Shown one piece after another: positions 13,086 through 23,555 of a DNA stretch of 64,000 bases; the stretch's first letter is position 1; each line of letters begins with the position of its first letter. The position numbers and the translations under genes are program-made. The notes below the pieces were generated by a model, which saw only the letters and a list, made by a program, of their open reading frames with translations, did not search any database and had not been told where the DNA came from. The stretch covers positions 22,749,112 to 22,813,111 of the forward strand of contig NC_072462.1 in the NCBI RefSeq assembly GCF_027596085.1, given 5' to 3'. The DNA is from Anoplopoma fimbria (lineage: Eukaryota > Chordata > Actinopteri > Perciformes > Anoplopomatidae).

Positions 13086-13335
13086 AATCAAAGTTTTGGC
13101 CAAATTGAAATTTTGACCTGTTGGTGATGCTAAATGGATAGTCAGGAGTCAGGCAATCATACAATTTGTTAAAATTCATCCCAATGAAGACATCATTGTG
13201 ACCAAATTGCATAGCAATCCATCCAACTGTTGCCTTTTCACTGATAAAGAACCTCATGCAATAGCTGTAAGATGTTCCATTCTTGACCAAAGTGGTTGCC
13301 TGAGAGCCAGACAGACAGACCAACTTAGTCATCTC
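13086..13335 (+). repeat. Teleost 'GGCAATCCATCCAA' repeat, copy 1
   Basis: Contains AAATTGAAATTTTGACCTG, TGATGCTAAATGG, AAATTGCATAGCAATCCATC, then GACCAAAGTGGTTGCC and AGCCAGACAGACAGACCAAC. This is the known order of an abundant percomorph repeat. Related copies lie at 40255-40650 and about 37255-37330. Confidence 0.75.
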
Positions 13336-13821
13336 TTTTGCTATGCCACTAGCATTGCTTTAAAAAAAGATGTCACCATATAAAGCTGAAAGAGTACTTG
13401 CAGCACAGAGCATCCTTCAGAGCTTTGTTCCAAGAAGTCATGAAGATTCTTTTAAGAGTTTCCCAGCTTTTAAATGTCTCCATGGATTGGTTTGAATCCT
13501 GGAGAACAGCAAAGTAAGCAATAAGCACAGCAGCTAAAAGTCAACAGTCAGTCAGATTTGGTTTATCTCCCCCAAACAGAGAGCTCGAGTTTGGGTTGGA
13601 CAGCTTAATATCTTTAGTTGTCTCACACAGTCAAGTAGAATACATGGGTTTGATTATGTCCATTTACTTACAGAGCAGAAAGGACTCAGCAGCAGATATC
13701 AGGCAGCTGTTGCTGTACTGCTGGGTTTGTCATATCAAAAGCTAAAAAATAAATGACTGTCTAAACCCTTTAAGTCATTCTCTGGTTTTGGCACTATGAC
13801 TTTAGCAATTCAAAAAAATTA
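13336..13821. other. No gene recognised
   Basis: Unique sequence. TCTTTTAAGAGTTTCCCAG and neighbouring text show no frame or repeat I can name. Confidence 0.5.
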
Positions 13822-13900
13822 GGGATGCACCGATACCAAAACTGTCTGGATCAGTAGGCTGTGACGTCACACATATATTTATTTATTTATTTATTTAGAT
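13822..13900 (+). repeat. DNA-element terminal fragment plus (ATTT)5
   Basis: TTAGGGATGCACCGATACC is the start of a familiar fish hAT-like element with inverted ends, but only about 50 bp remain. It runs into five perfect ATTT units at 13877-13896. No matching right terminus was found. Confidence 0.5.
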
Positions 13901-13924
13901 TTTTTTTATTATTTGAGGACACCT

Positions 13925-14182
13925 GTGTGTCATGCACCAGGGTGAGCTACAACCCTGGTTTAGAGCAAAACTCAGACAGCTAAGGTTGCAAAAGGTAGGG
14001 GCATTTAAGAATGGGCTCAGGGACAGCGTTAAATACTTAAAATACAGGTTTAGCAAGGTAGTGAGAGGTACTGAGCATACTCTGAGAAACTGCAGCACCA
14101 GCTCTCAACAAGTGACTGTGTTTCTGTCTGGAGAGGTCCCAGACAGACAACCGACTTCAAGCCTACAGCTTACTTGCGCATA
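13925..14182 (+). pseudogene. Non-LTR retrotransposon ORF fragment (endonuclease-RT linker)
   Basis: Frame 13932-14183 begins with LQPWFRAKLRQLRLQK and continues through a segment like KYRFSKVVR. This matches the region between the endonuclease and reverse transcriptase of Jockey/CR1/L2-like fish LINEs, where 'PWF.AKLR.LR..K..A' and 'AKYRFSK.VR' recur. From about 14078 the homology moves to another frame, reading YSEKLQHQLSTSD and VSVWRGPRQTTDFKP, which fits the usual 'LQ.QFS..D..SVWRGLRQIT' segment. The two frames show at least one indel, and an in-frame TGA lies near 14072. Only about 85 residues of an ORF of ~1000 remain, so it is dead. Clade assignment is uncertain; LINE origin is fairly secure. 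Confidence 0.8.
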
Positions 14183-14618
14183 GCAACATAGCGTGAGCCT
14201 CCGCAGATGGCTTGCAAGCTACGAGCACGCACAATGGCGTTTATGCCCAAAGCGCTGTGGGTTGCATTCTTCTCCGAAATGGCAAAGGGCGTACAAACAA
14301 AATGTACTGTGAAGAAGCAACATGACAAAGATAATAACTGGCAAAAGACCACAAACCAACCTCCTCAATTGAGGTGGAATTGTAATTAACTGTAAACTCA
14401 TTTCTCATATTGATGGACTGCTGAAAAAGTCAAGTATTAAAAACATAACTATGAAACAAAGATTGAATATAAATAAATAGTAGATTTTTTTTTAAAACTC
14501 TTGTTTCTAAAGCATCTAAAAATGAAATGAGCATCTTTGTAAAATCCTCAGTGAACTATTTGCGACAGTTATGTCTAAAGAGCTCTGATCGCGCATGCAG
14601 CGTGCCCCTAGTTACATC
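14183..14618. other. No gene recognised
   Basis: Short overlapping frames at 14207-14401 on both strands are shadows of each other. CCTCAATTGAGG at 14361 is a 12-bp palindrome. A CpG-bearing patch near 14590 directly precedes the next repeat. Confidence 0.5.
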
Positions 14619-14820
14619 ACATTTACATTACATTACAGTCATTTAGCAGACGCTTTTATCCAAAGCGACTTACAGGAAGTGTCTTCAACATAGGTATTCA
14701 AGAGAACTACTAGTCACCAGAAGTCATCAGTGCATCTCCTTTCTTAAACAAGCATCTAAAAGCATAGTTACAAGGTTTCAGAGGTGCACGACCAAACACT
14801 GTGACCACTTGCTGAATAAA
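14619..14820 (+). repeat. Teleost nonautonomous repeat
   Basis: Starts with ACATTTACATTACATTACAG, then TCATTTAGCAGACGC, TTTTATCCAAAGCGACTTAC. This near-invariant phrase recurs across teleost genomes, and the same phrase lies reverse-complemented at 57570-57626. The tail (about 14680-14820) is degenerate. I recognise it as a dispersed element but cannot state its class. Confidence 0.8.
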
Positions 14821-17244
14821 TGATAAGCTAGCACTTATATAGCTGATGTTACTAACATCTGGCTGTAAATGAAGCAGTATGGTGTGCATACATTTATTTC
14901 AGGCTGGAACTAATTATCATTTAATTATAAATTTTAATAATTTAACATGTTTATTACAACTTGGTTTTTTTTTTTGTTTATCAAAACATCATCTCACAGA
15001 AATAATTGCTTATATTAAGGAGATACCCGAAGCTACAAAAATAAAAGTTTGCTGAAAGTTGTTAAACTTAAGGTTTCCTTTATTCAACTGGTGCTTTCAT
15101 TTGAATTCAAACAGTTTACAATTTTTAGTCATTATTTATTACTGTATCCTTATTTTGGAGAGAAAGGGGAAAAAGACAAAACCCCAACTGTGATTTTTAA
15201 GTTTAATTTACAGTGGCCATATAGAAACTGTTAGTTTCATTTTATTCTGACAGTGATTAGTGCAGAGTGAATACATCGTCTATCAATCTATTTATAAAAG
15301 TATGTTAGTATCTTCCAATATCAATAGGGGGAATTGTAACCTTCAAGCTTTGAACCATTACAGCTGCATCATTGGCAGAATTAGACCACATGTTTAATTC
15401 ACTTTAGTACATTAGTAACTGGGTTTGATAAAGTGCCACTGACAGCAGTATTGGATTATTCTAAATATCCCGTCATTTTACAGCATCTTCTTGTTAAGGG
15501 ACTGCAACATTCAGCACTGCTCTGACTACAACAGCCATCCACTTATCCATCTTGTCATATTACTCCGACTAACCGAATCTGCGCCCAAATTGAGAGTCAA
15601 TAGAGATTGTTGAGCTGGCGCAGTGAGAAGATTGAAGATTATTCTCTTTGCTTAGCTCTGTCAACAAGTGCTGTTTGTAAGAGGCACGATCAAACCATGA
15701 AATTATAACCATGTGTCATCATTTGTCTTCTTGCTGTACAATATAGTTTTTGCTATTTTCTTCAGCTTGTACTTACATGAGGAGTCCTAGCTTTTAGTAT
15801 GTGATTGATTAGCTCAGGGCCACATCATCAGGTGGTTTGAAGTGTGATCCAGATCTTTATTTGATAACTGCTTTTACCAAAATTATATCGATACATCAAA
15901 GAGACGAATGGTTTTAGTTAACAAAGACTGTACGAAATAGAATTTGAACAGAAAAATATTGAATTATGCAACACCTTTACTTGCTCTGCATTTAGTCTAT
16001 CTCTTTCTCTTTTTCTTTTTCTTTCTCTATTCTCTTCACAGCATTGCTGTAGCGTATCATAAAAACAAGTAACAGTATGCTTCTGATACGTATGATATTG
16101 TTAGTGTGGTTATATTCATGTAATTTATGGTGATGTTAGATTGCTGCCAGACCACCCATTAATACAGGAGACTTTGGGAGAGCAAACAGTTTTTTGAACA
16201 CAGTGAAAATGTTTTTTTTGAAAGTTTAAATAGAAAAGCCAGTGGCCTTTCCATGCAAAATTTCTTTAAGTTATTAATTATAATAATTCAAGTGTCAAAG
16301 TTATAAATAAAACTTTGAACAATTCTGCACAGCCCTAGGCAGCACTCAGAAAAAAGAGAGCCAGAGCACGTAAATAAAGTGATTTATTAGGTGTGGAATA
16401 AACAAGCCGGCACGAAAGATGGAAACACCACAAATATCTGCTCCCATCTTAAAACTCACCATCAAAGAGAATACGCAAGTTTGCCACTCATCCACAAAGA
16501 GCAGCGGGACCAAAACTAATGATAAGCAATCAACAAACAATCATCGGGTCTTTTGCAAAAACAAAATATAAATGTAATAGTCAACGGTGGCAAGACTCTT
16601 CAAGGGAAATCACTACCAGTTGCTTGATCAAAATCTCAGCAGGCCTTTCTGTAAAATAGCGTTTTCTGCCTAGATTGTGGCCATGTTGGGGCCACTTTTG
16701 GGTATTGCAACATATCTTGCTCCAGTCCATAGATGCTTCATCTTCTTCTGTCTTTAATGTCGTATATCATTTTTTTTGGCCAGTAGGAAAATGTCAATAT
16801 TTTTAGAATAAAAATAATACATGTTTGAGGACAGTGGTTCCAAATCTTTCTTGTTTCAAACACATCCGTTTTAGTTGAGTGAAGACACCTTTTTACATCA
16901 ATCTCATGTTAAATGTGTTCATTTCAATTGATTACAAATTGTATTACAAGAAATACTACATGCAATTTGAAATGTTGTCAAGTTTGCTTTTTTTTTACTT
17001 TTCAACCATGTCAATCTATGTCAACTGTTTATCCATTACTTTTGACAGCTGTCCCTCTACTTTTAGTCAATTATTTCAACTGTTGAACCATTACCTAACG
17101 GCAACATTTGGCTTGAAGATGTTATAAATGACTGTGGTTGTTTGGAGGTGCTTACTGAGGACAATTACCGTGTATGGTTGCATTAGCTTTTGTAAATTTA
17201 CTAAAGATCGGTGTCGTACCAATTTGCAATTCTATTTGGATGTA
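14821..17244. other. No gene recognised
   Basis: AT-rich unique DNA. It has a pyrimidine-rich run (CTCTTTCTCTTTTTCTTTTT) near 16000-16020. The stretch 16320-16560 may be an old repeat because GCACAGCCCTAGGCAGCACT looks like an element end, but no partner was found. Open frames stay under 85 codons. Confidence 0.5.
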
Positions 17245-17286
17245 TGTGTATATATATGTATATATATATGTGTGTGTATATATATA
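17245..17286. repeat. TA-rich microsatellite at the transposon's left flank
   Basis: Alternating TATATATG and GTGTGTATATATA up to the TA that abuts the Tc1-like left end. The right end continues as TATATATATATAT (18858-18870), so the element lies inside one TA array. Confidence 0.85.
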
Positions 17287-17465
17287 CAGTGGGTAGAATA
17301 AGAATTTAACACGTCACCATTTTCTCAGGTGATATTGACATGAAAATTTCACCAGGTGTCGGTGACAACCCAAGTAATCCATACATACAAAGACCAAACA
17401 AATAAGTTCAGAATTTAAGTTATGTGTAATCAAATGGAATGACACAGGGAAAAAGTATTGAACAC
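17287..17465 (+). repeat. Left terminal inverted repeat of the Tc1-like element
   Basis: About 179 bp, pairing with 18657-18857. Outer and inner direct repeats: GAATAAGAATTTAACACGT near the tip and GGGAAAAAGTATTGAACAC at 17447-17465. In IR/DR elements these are the transposase binding sites. Confidence 0.85.
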
Positions 17466-17623
17466 ATGAAGAAAGGGAGGTGCAAAAAGGCATGGAGAGC
17501 CAAGACACCAGCTGAAATCTATCAGTAATTAGAAAGCAATCCTGCCGCTTGTCAGTGCAAATTAATATCAGCTGGTTCAGTCCCATCTGATGGCCGATGG
17601 TGCCACACAAGAAACATCTCATG

Positions 17624-18641
17624 ATGGGTAAAAGCAAAGCGCTTTCTCAAGACCTACGCAACCTTACTGTTGCAAAACATACTGATGGCATTGGTTACAG
17701 AAGGATTTCTAAACTTCTGAATGTTCCAGTGAGCACTGTTGGGGCCATAATCCGGAAGTGGAAAGAATATCATTTCACCATAAACCGGCCACGACCAGGT
17801 GCTCCTCGCAAGATTTCTGACAGAGGAGTGAAAATAATTATCAGAAGAGTTGTCCAAGAGCCAAGGACCACTTATGGAGAGCTTCAGAAAGACCTGAAAT
17901 TAGCAGGTACAATTGCTTCAAAGAAAACAATAAGTAATGCATCAACCGCCGTGGCCTGTATGCACGCTCACCACGCAAGACTCCACTGCTGAAGAAAAAG
18001 CATGTTGAAGCTCGTTTAAAGTTTGCTGCACAACATTTAGACAAGCCTGTGAAATACTGGGAGAATATAGTCTGGTCAGATGAGACCAAAATTGAACTCT
18101 TTGGATGCCATAATACACACCATGTTTGGAGGTCAAAGGGCACTGCACATCACCCCAAAAACACCAGACCAACAGTGAAGTTTGGAGGTGGAACATCATG
18201 GTGTGGGGCTGTTTTTCAGCATACGGCACTGGCAAACTTCATATAATTGAAGGAAGGATGAATGGAAAAATGTACCGAGACATTCTTGATATAAATCTGC
18301 TGCCATCTAGCAGGATGATGAAGATGAAACGAGGGTGGACATTTCAGCAAGACAATGATCCCAAACACACAGCCAAGGAAACTCTCCATTGGTTTCAGAG
18401 AAAGAAAATAAAGCTGCTAGAATGGCCCAGCCAATCACCTGACTTGAATCCAATAGAAAATCTATGGAAAGAACTAAAGATCAGAGTTCATAGAAGAGGC
18501 CCACGGAACCTTCAAGATTTGAAGACTGTTTGTGTGGAAGAATGGGCCAAAATCACACCTGAGCAATGCATGCGACTAGTTTCTCCATACAGGAGGCGTC
18601 AAGCTGTCATTACCAACAAAGGCTTCTGTACCAAGTATTAA
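17624..18641 (+). pseudogene. Tc1-like transposase, two frameshifts
   Basis: DDE transposase of the Tc1/mariner superfamily; it would cut and paste the element into TA sites. I place the start at the ATG of MGKSKALSQD (17624), the usual Tc1 N-terminus. Residues ~10-48 form the first paired-like helix-turn-helix (GYRRISKLLNVPVSTVGAII), and an AT-hook-like RPRPGAPRK follows at 55-63. Catalytic residues are all present: D in WSDETK (18079), D in FQQDND (18351) and E in NPIENLW (18456), with 34 residues between the last two (DD34E). The C-terminal KGFCTKY ends at TAA. The frame changes near 17942 and again near 18190, each as if one base had been lost relative to the family, so no full protein can be made. 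Apart from this it is well preserved, implying fairly recent inactivation. Confidence 0.95.
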
Positions 18642-18656
18642 ATAATTTCAATAAGC

Positions 18657-18857
18657 GTGTTCAATACTTTTTCCCTGTGTCATTCCATTTTATTACACAT
18701 CACCTAATTTCTGAACTTATTTGTTTGGTTTTCTTTGTATGTATGGATTACTTGGGTTGTTACCAACATCTGGTGAAAATGTCATGTCAATGGCACCTTT
18801 AGAAATATATTTACTGAGGAAAAATGGTGACGTGTTCAATACTTATTTTACCCGCTG
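18657..18857 (-). repeat. Right terminal inverted repeat of the Tc1-like element
   Basis: About 201 bp, inverted relative to the left arm. It contains two direct repeats, GTGTTCAATACTTTTTCCC (18657) and GTGTTCAATACTTATTTTAC (18832), which are 175 bp apart. It is ~20 bp longer than the left arm because of small indels. Confidence 0.85.
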
Positions 18858-18870
18858 TATATATATATAT
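18858..18870. repeat. (TA)n at the right flank
   Basis: Thirteen bases of alternating TA beginning with the duplicated target TA. Confidence 0.85.
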
Positions 18871-20233
18871 ATCTTTGATGAAATCAGATTTTCAGTTTTT
18901 TGTTATTCATTTCAAATGGACTGCACAATCTTTCCACGAACCCTCTGGGATACAGTATTGCCTGGTTGGGAATTACTCTTTTGCCTGATTGAATGGTTAA
19001 GTCACTATAGGTATCACCTGGGCACCTTCCTTCACTGACACATCATTAAATTATACCCACAACACGAAGGCTTAACAGGGATTTCCAGTGTCGCTGCAAC
19101 TTACAACCACAGGGCACAACCTACCTTTACAGCCCCTTTCTACTGCCTCTAAGCTGTAACCTCAGACAACATAAGCCTCCTCAACCGAATCCTCCTGTGG
19201 CACCATGAGCACTACAACAAACACAGAGTGCTGCCACTCCGACCACTGCACCACATTTGAGATAACTATCTTCTAAGGGATTACAATCATCTCCCCGAAC
19301 ACCCTGACCGTAAGGAGACCTCTTTCTGCCTGTGTGGCCCCTTCGTGCCCCTTTAGACAGACTCTTCAGACATAGTCGGAAAGAACTGAAAGGCTTGTTT
19401 AAAATAATTGAATAAAAGGTGTCTGTGATGGTCTGTTTCTAAAGCCAACAGCTGTACCTGCCAAACTCAGTGATGTCCTGCGGCAGAGATGGAGTTGGTA
19501 CTTTTCAAATAACTGATCAGATTATCCAAAATCCAACAAATTGCCATACTGCGACTAAAGTTTGATTGTAAGTGCCTTCTAAAAAAGTATTTCCAATTTC
19601 CAAACATGACTCCCATGAGCATATTGTGATCTGCTACCTCTATGGTAAGAGTCTTGGTTAAGGGTAGGAAGAAATGATGAGCATTGTTAAGGCTAATGAA
19701 ACACTGACAGTTGGTGGGAGACAGGACATGATGCTTGGTATCTGGCATTGAAGTCAAGAGACAAGACAACAGAAAAAGCAGAAGTAGTAGTCATGCTACA
19801 TCTGGGACTAATATGTTGCTTAATGCTTTTGAATCACAGTGACACAATGGAAAATGCATCTAGGGAAGTTCATTTCCGGCAGTAAAATGCAAAACAATCA
19901 AGAACGGATGACAAGTTTGTCTGATTTATAAAAAATACAAAAATGAAGAAAACGAAGGGAGGAATTTGAACCCCTTCAATCTATTAGGGTTGGGGAAAGT
20001 GAGATCACTGGCAAAAAAAAAGACTGAATAGCCTTCTGCCTTGGTCACGACCCAGCGGAAATACTGTGAATGCAGAGATATGTGCTTCATGGAGCCTTTG
20101 CTACAGGGGAATATGCCAGACTCTATGATCACACTCAAGGGTTTGAGGGAAGAAGACACAGGAAATCAGAGCAGTAAAAAAAAAAAGGAGGAGCTCTTGC
20201 TTTTAAAGTCTGTAGAATCTATAAAACACAGAT
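18871..20233. other. No gene recognised
   Basis: A modestly GC-richer part (19070-19400) has a C-rich strand (CCACTCCGACCACTGCACCA) but no open frame across it. Frames of ~100 codons on the minus strand (19467-19769) lack a domain. Confidence 0.5.
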
Positions 20234-20425
20234 TTATTCTTTTGGGAATGAAGAACTTGAAAAATGACGCAAAAGTAAAAAAAAAAGCTTTCATGAGCTT
20301 TGAATTGCTTAACAAAAACACACTTGCCCATGAAACACACCTTTTTCTGGGAAAGAAAGTATTTGAAAAATGACACCAATGTAAAAGCTTTCACATGCTG
20401 TGCATTGCTTAAATCATTATTGTAC
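20234..20425 (+). repeat. Tandem duplication, two ~95-105-bp diverged units
   Basis: Unit 1 (about 20234-20340) and unit 2 (about 20341-20425) share, in order, TTTTGGGAATGAAG or TTTCTGGGAAAGAA, then TTGAAAAATGAC, a short A-rich gap, AAGCTTTCA, and ATTGCTTAA. Differences include a homopolymer of ten A in unit 1. It is a local segmental duplication, noncoding. Confidence 0.8.
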
Positions 20426-21049
20426 AGGATCAACCAGCAACGCCCAGTTGCTTATTGTACTCCATCTTCTCTACAGTCATCCAATATGAGAAAAAAGCTG
20501 TAGCATGGTGAAATGTTAGGCGTGCATATAGATTCATCAGTGAACGTTCTTCAGTCATTGACATCAGCAGGTGCTGATGCTGATTGGCTGCAGGAAAAGC
20601 CTGCACACTCTTTGCCCTCTACAGATATTGATTGTACATCACTGCTGTATGTGACTGAACGCACATAGGGTGTATGTATGAGGAGGCTGTAAAAGGTATT
20701 GGGCATATGTTATTTTCTAAGGGTAAAGTTCAGACAATGACAGAGACATGTTTGCTGCTTTAGTTTAATTGTAAAACCATCATCTAGAGGAGGTAGAAGT
20801 GTTGGGGAAACAACAGCTTACATGGTAAAACCATGCGTATGCCATTTACCCTGTTAACGATCATTTGGTCTTCTCCTAAATTGTGTAGCACTTTGTAAAG
20901 TCTGTTTCAATATGTGTGCTATAAATGAATCATTAATCAAATATCTGCCCATTGATAATGATGGTTGAGATAGCACTGCCATGATGGTTTACTGGTACAT
21001 GAACTGAATAAGTGGTATGGGCACTATGAACAGCTATGCCTAATGACAG
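20426..21049. other. No gene recognised
   Basis: Unique sequence. A candidate short repeat (GGTGCTGATGCTGATTGGCT at 20571) is not matched elsewhere in the window. Confidence 0.5.
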
Positions 21050-21597
21050 CTAGTCGAATGGGATTTGTCAAATCTTGCCAATAGTTGACTGTTGAATCAT
21101 CAAGTCTGTTTAAGCTCTATGTATTGATAGAAAAAAATAGTAAAAACAACATCATTGGCCAAGATGCATTAAATTATCCCTTGCTGTTGTTTTAGAATAA
21201 TGTTTGTTGTGTGTTGGGCGAGTGTGTCTGTATATGCGGTTCTGTCCGTGTTACTGAAACAAAGCAATGATCGACAGACAGTGAGACACGGTTTCTTATC
21301 CTGCTTGCGCTCCGGGGCTGTAAATAGAACTTTCAGTCCTAAAACCTTTTCTTGCCATCATAGCAATCCACAATGAGAAGGGAAACAACAAGAAAGGAGA
21401 AGGGACAGTCAACTAGAGATGGAGACGCACGCCGCAATTTTTAAATATTGTCAATTTTAAATATTCTAATGCTTTTATTTAAGAGTGATGAATTATCCTT
21501 TGTCTCATTACCACATGTGATATAAGCAGTTAAATCAGGCTCCTTGGATTGAATCGTCGAATAGTCGACTATTCTGGGTCACCCTTAATGTAGAGTA
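21050..21597. repeat. Possible decayed hAT-like element
   Basis: The left part has AGCTAGTCGAATGGGATTTG and AATAGTTGACTGTTGAATCA. The right part has GAATCGTCGAATAGTCGACT followed by GGTCACCCTTAATGTAGAG. Similar 'AGTCGACTA' text flanks old hAT elements in fish. Inverted termini could not be aligned convincingly. Confidence 0.35.
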
Positions 21598-22011
21598 ACT
21601 TTAAACTCTCTATATGATATTTCATTCCAACAAAAACAGTTTCCCAATAAACACAATCTCTAGATTACAAGCTTTTAGGACTATAGACAGTGACAAGCCC
21701 ACGCCTGTCCAAAGATAGCAGAGGAAGAGAATAAAGTACAGATGGAAAATCTAGAAATAGAAGACTGACAGCAAACTGCAGCCCAAATTTAAAGAAAATA
21801 GTTGTGCCTATAGTCAGCCGGATAATCAAGTCCATCATGTCCATAACAAAGCCACAGGGCTGTCCCCAGTTGCTCTCACATTCCCTCTCAGGCAGGTTCA
21901 CACTAATTGCACCTTGATTCGTGTGACTCTTGTGTAACCGTTATGCAAGCCACATGAGTCAGTTCGATGTGTTGATTACCCTAAAGCTTGGATGTATTAT
22001 AAGAGCTGGAA
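21598..22011. other. No gene recognised
   Basis: Unique AT-rich DNA; the 78-codon minus frame (21665-21901) has no domain. Confidence 0.5.
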
Positions 22012-22190
22012 TAGGGGGGTCGGTTGGTCTAAGAAGATTAAAATATAATCACAATGTCCCCGGTTTGATTTTTTTTTGGGTTCTAATTGATCTGTTGCAT
22101 GGCACGCCCCTCTGTCTCTCCCCATGTTTCCTGTTTGTATCTCCACTGTAAACTATTTAATGAAGACAGAATGCCCGATGAGAGAAATCT
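22012..22190 (+). mobile_element. tRNA-derived SINE, degenerate
   Basis: The head resembles a tRNA gene: an A-box-like GGGTCGGTTGGTCTAAG (22017) and, ~30 bp on, a B-box-like GGTTTGATTTT. The body, TTGCATGGCACGCCCCTCTG, TCTCTCCCCATGTTTCCTG and a 3' part ending in AATGAAGACAGAATGCCC, fits a teleost SINE whose 3' end usually reads 'CTGTCT...AATAAAGGC..AAATGCCC'. RNA polymerase III would once have transcribed it. Both boxes have decayed and no target duplication is evident. Confidence 0.6.
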
Positions 22191-23469
22191 CACAAAGAGA
22201 TATGAATACAGTGCGTCAGTCTCTCTGCCAATTTGTTCCAATAGCCAACTGTGAACAAAAAATATTCATGGGGTGGAAGGAGGGTGGAATGGAGACTCGG
22301 GCTGGCACAAACATATATATGCAGATTTTTTACCATCACATATATCAGTATTTGCTAGGGAAAACCACCAAATGAAGATATTTTAACTGAAAATGTTACA
22401 TTACTTTTTGTGGCACATGATTAAATAATGAATAGAATTACCAAAAGGTTGCATTAGATGTGAATAAATTGTCTTATTTCCAAGGAAGGTCAATTTTTAC
22501 TTTTTTAATTTTTTACAGGGAGGTTAATATCTGTGCATTTTGTTGCAGTTGAAAATACATTTTTATGTGCACACTACCTCTGAGTGTAAAGTCCATTAGT
22601 ACGAGTAGGGATAATGGAAAAAAATTTGTTTGTTTTCTTTATGAATGACTTGTTACAGGGAATTTTTGTCGATTTTCAATCAACTTGAAATTGTAGCATT
22701 GGAGTGGTATGTGCTAATGAAAGTTGATTGGCTTCATTCCTAAGTTAACCGCGGGCATAAGTCCAAAACGCGTCAACACGGGAGTCATTCCTTGCATACC
22801 ACCTACATTGAAATGACACAGAGCAGAAACCTGTAAAGTTTCCCTTTAACTTAAAATATCAAGCAGCTATTCATTGCTAATCCAAGTATGACCTTTATTC
22901 ATTCTCAGACAAGCAGCTAGCAGCTGATTCTGATCAGATCAAGGTCAGTTCAGATTCCCAACACAAACAAACCACTCCAGAATTGATTTGTGACCCAACC
23001 GAGACTAGATCTGCGAGAGGGTTTTGATGTGAGGTTTTTTATATCTACACCTGAGTATGATTGCTTTGATCACATCTGCCTAAAGGAATTGTACCAAAGG
23101 GGGAGACGATTCAACAGTTAGGACAAAACTGTTGGAGTCCAAACCCTTTCTCCTTTGAAGTCACATTTTTATATCACTAAATGGTTTTGCCAAAACCATT
23201 TAGAACAAAATGTCATTGTAGACTGCAAAATAGTACAGCACTCAGACACCTTAGACAACTGGATTTTCATTGCTACAACACTCTTAAAGTTAGGGCAAGA
23301 TTCTGATTATGATTAAATATTCAAAAATAGCAACTCCTGTCTCGTGCTTCAAATCAACATTAGCTTACTCCATATTTTCAATATTTAATAAGGCTATACT
23401 TAACTTGCTATGTGAGGATATTGTCGTAAAAAAATGAAATAAGACAATCGAAGCTAACCTTTTCAGTGT
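22191..23469. other. No gene recognised; one perfect palindrome
   Basis: AT-rich. The 22630-22800 part (ATTTTTGTCGATTTTCAATC, AACTTGAAATTGTAGCATTG) may be an old repeat. It contains the palindrome at 23177-23203. No coding signal. Confidence 0.5.
23177..23203. repeat. Perfect 13-bp-arm palindrome
   Basis: The arm CTAAATGGTTTTG is followed by one central C and then CAAAACCATTTAG, its exact complement. It can extrude as a cruciform, or mark a short inverted duplication. Confidence 0.9.
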
Positions 23470-23555
23470 ATGCATGAGGTGAGTAACTTTCATTGGAATG
23501 AATGGGCAGCTAATTGAGCATTGCATCCATTTCTGTATTACATTAATGCCAAGGA
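23470..23555 (+). repeat. Teleost repeat fragment, 'AACTTTCAT.GGAATGAA' family, copy 1
   Basis: GAGTAACTTTCATTGGAATG, AATGGGCAGC, GCATTGCATCCATTTCTGTA parallels 59655-59745 (GAGCAACTTTCATAGGAATG, then ATGCATCCAGTTCTCTTTAT). I recall this text as a dispersed fish repeat. About 80 bp remain. Confidence 0.55.

Larger units (their letters stand above)
17287..18857 (+). mobile_element. Tc1-like transposon with IR/DR ends, full length
   Basis: About 1.57 kb, flanked by the target dinucleotide TA (17285-17286 and 18858-18859). The left end CAGTGGGTAGAATAAG and the right end CTTATTTTACCCGCTG form imperfect inverted termini, followed by the well-matched ACACGTCACCATTTTCTCAG against CTGAGGAAAAATGGTGACGT. 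Long inverted arms reach 17465 and 18657. The inner edge carries another ATACTTTTTCCCTGTGTCAT-type repeat, giving the IR/DR plan used by Sleeping Beauty-type elements. A single transposase frame lies between, in the + direction. Both ends are intact, but the transposase is broken, so the element could move only if supplied with enzyme by a relative. The ends are approximate to one or two bases because the flank is TA-repetitive. Confidence 0.95.

Noticed and set aside
17654..18235. Minus-strand frames of 67-100 codons
   Set aside because: Shadows of the Tc1-like transposase.
20041..20433. 110-codon plus and 76-codon minus frames
   Set aside because: They follow the Lys-rich coding potential of the A-rich tandem duplication; no domain.
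22012..22190. tRNA gene
   Set aside because: Only degenerate A/B boxes, followed by SINE body.
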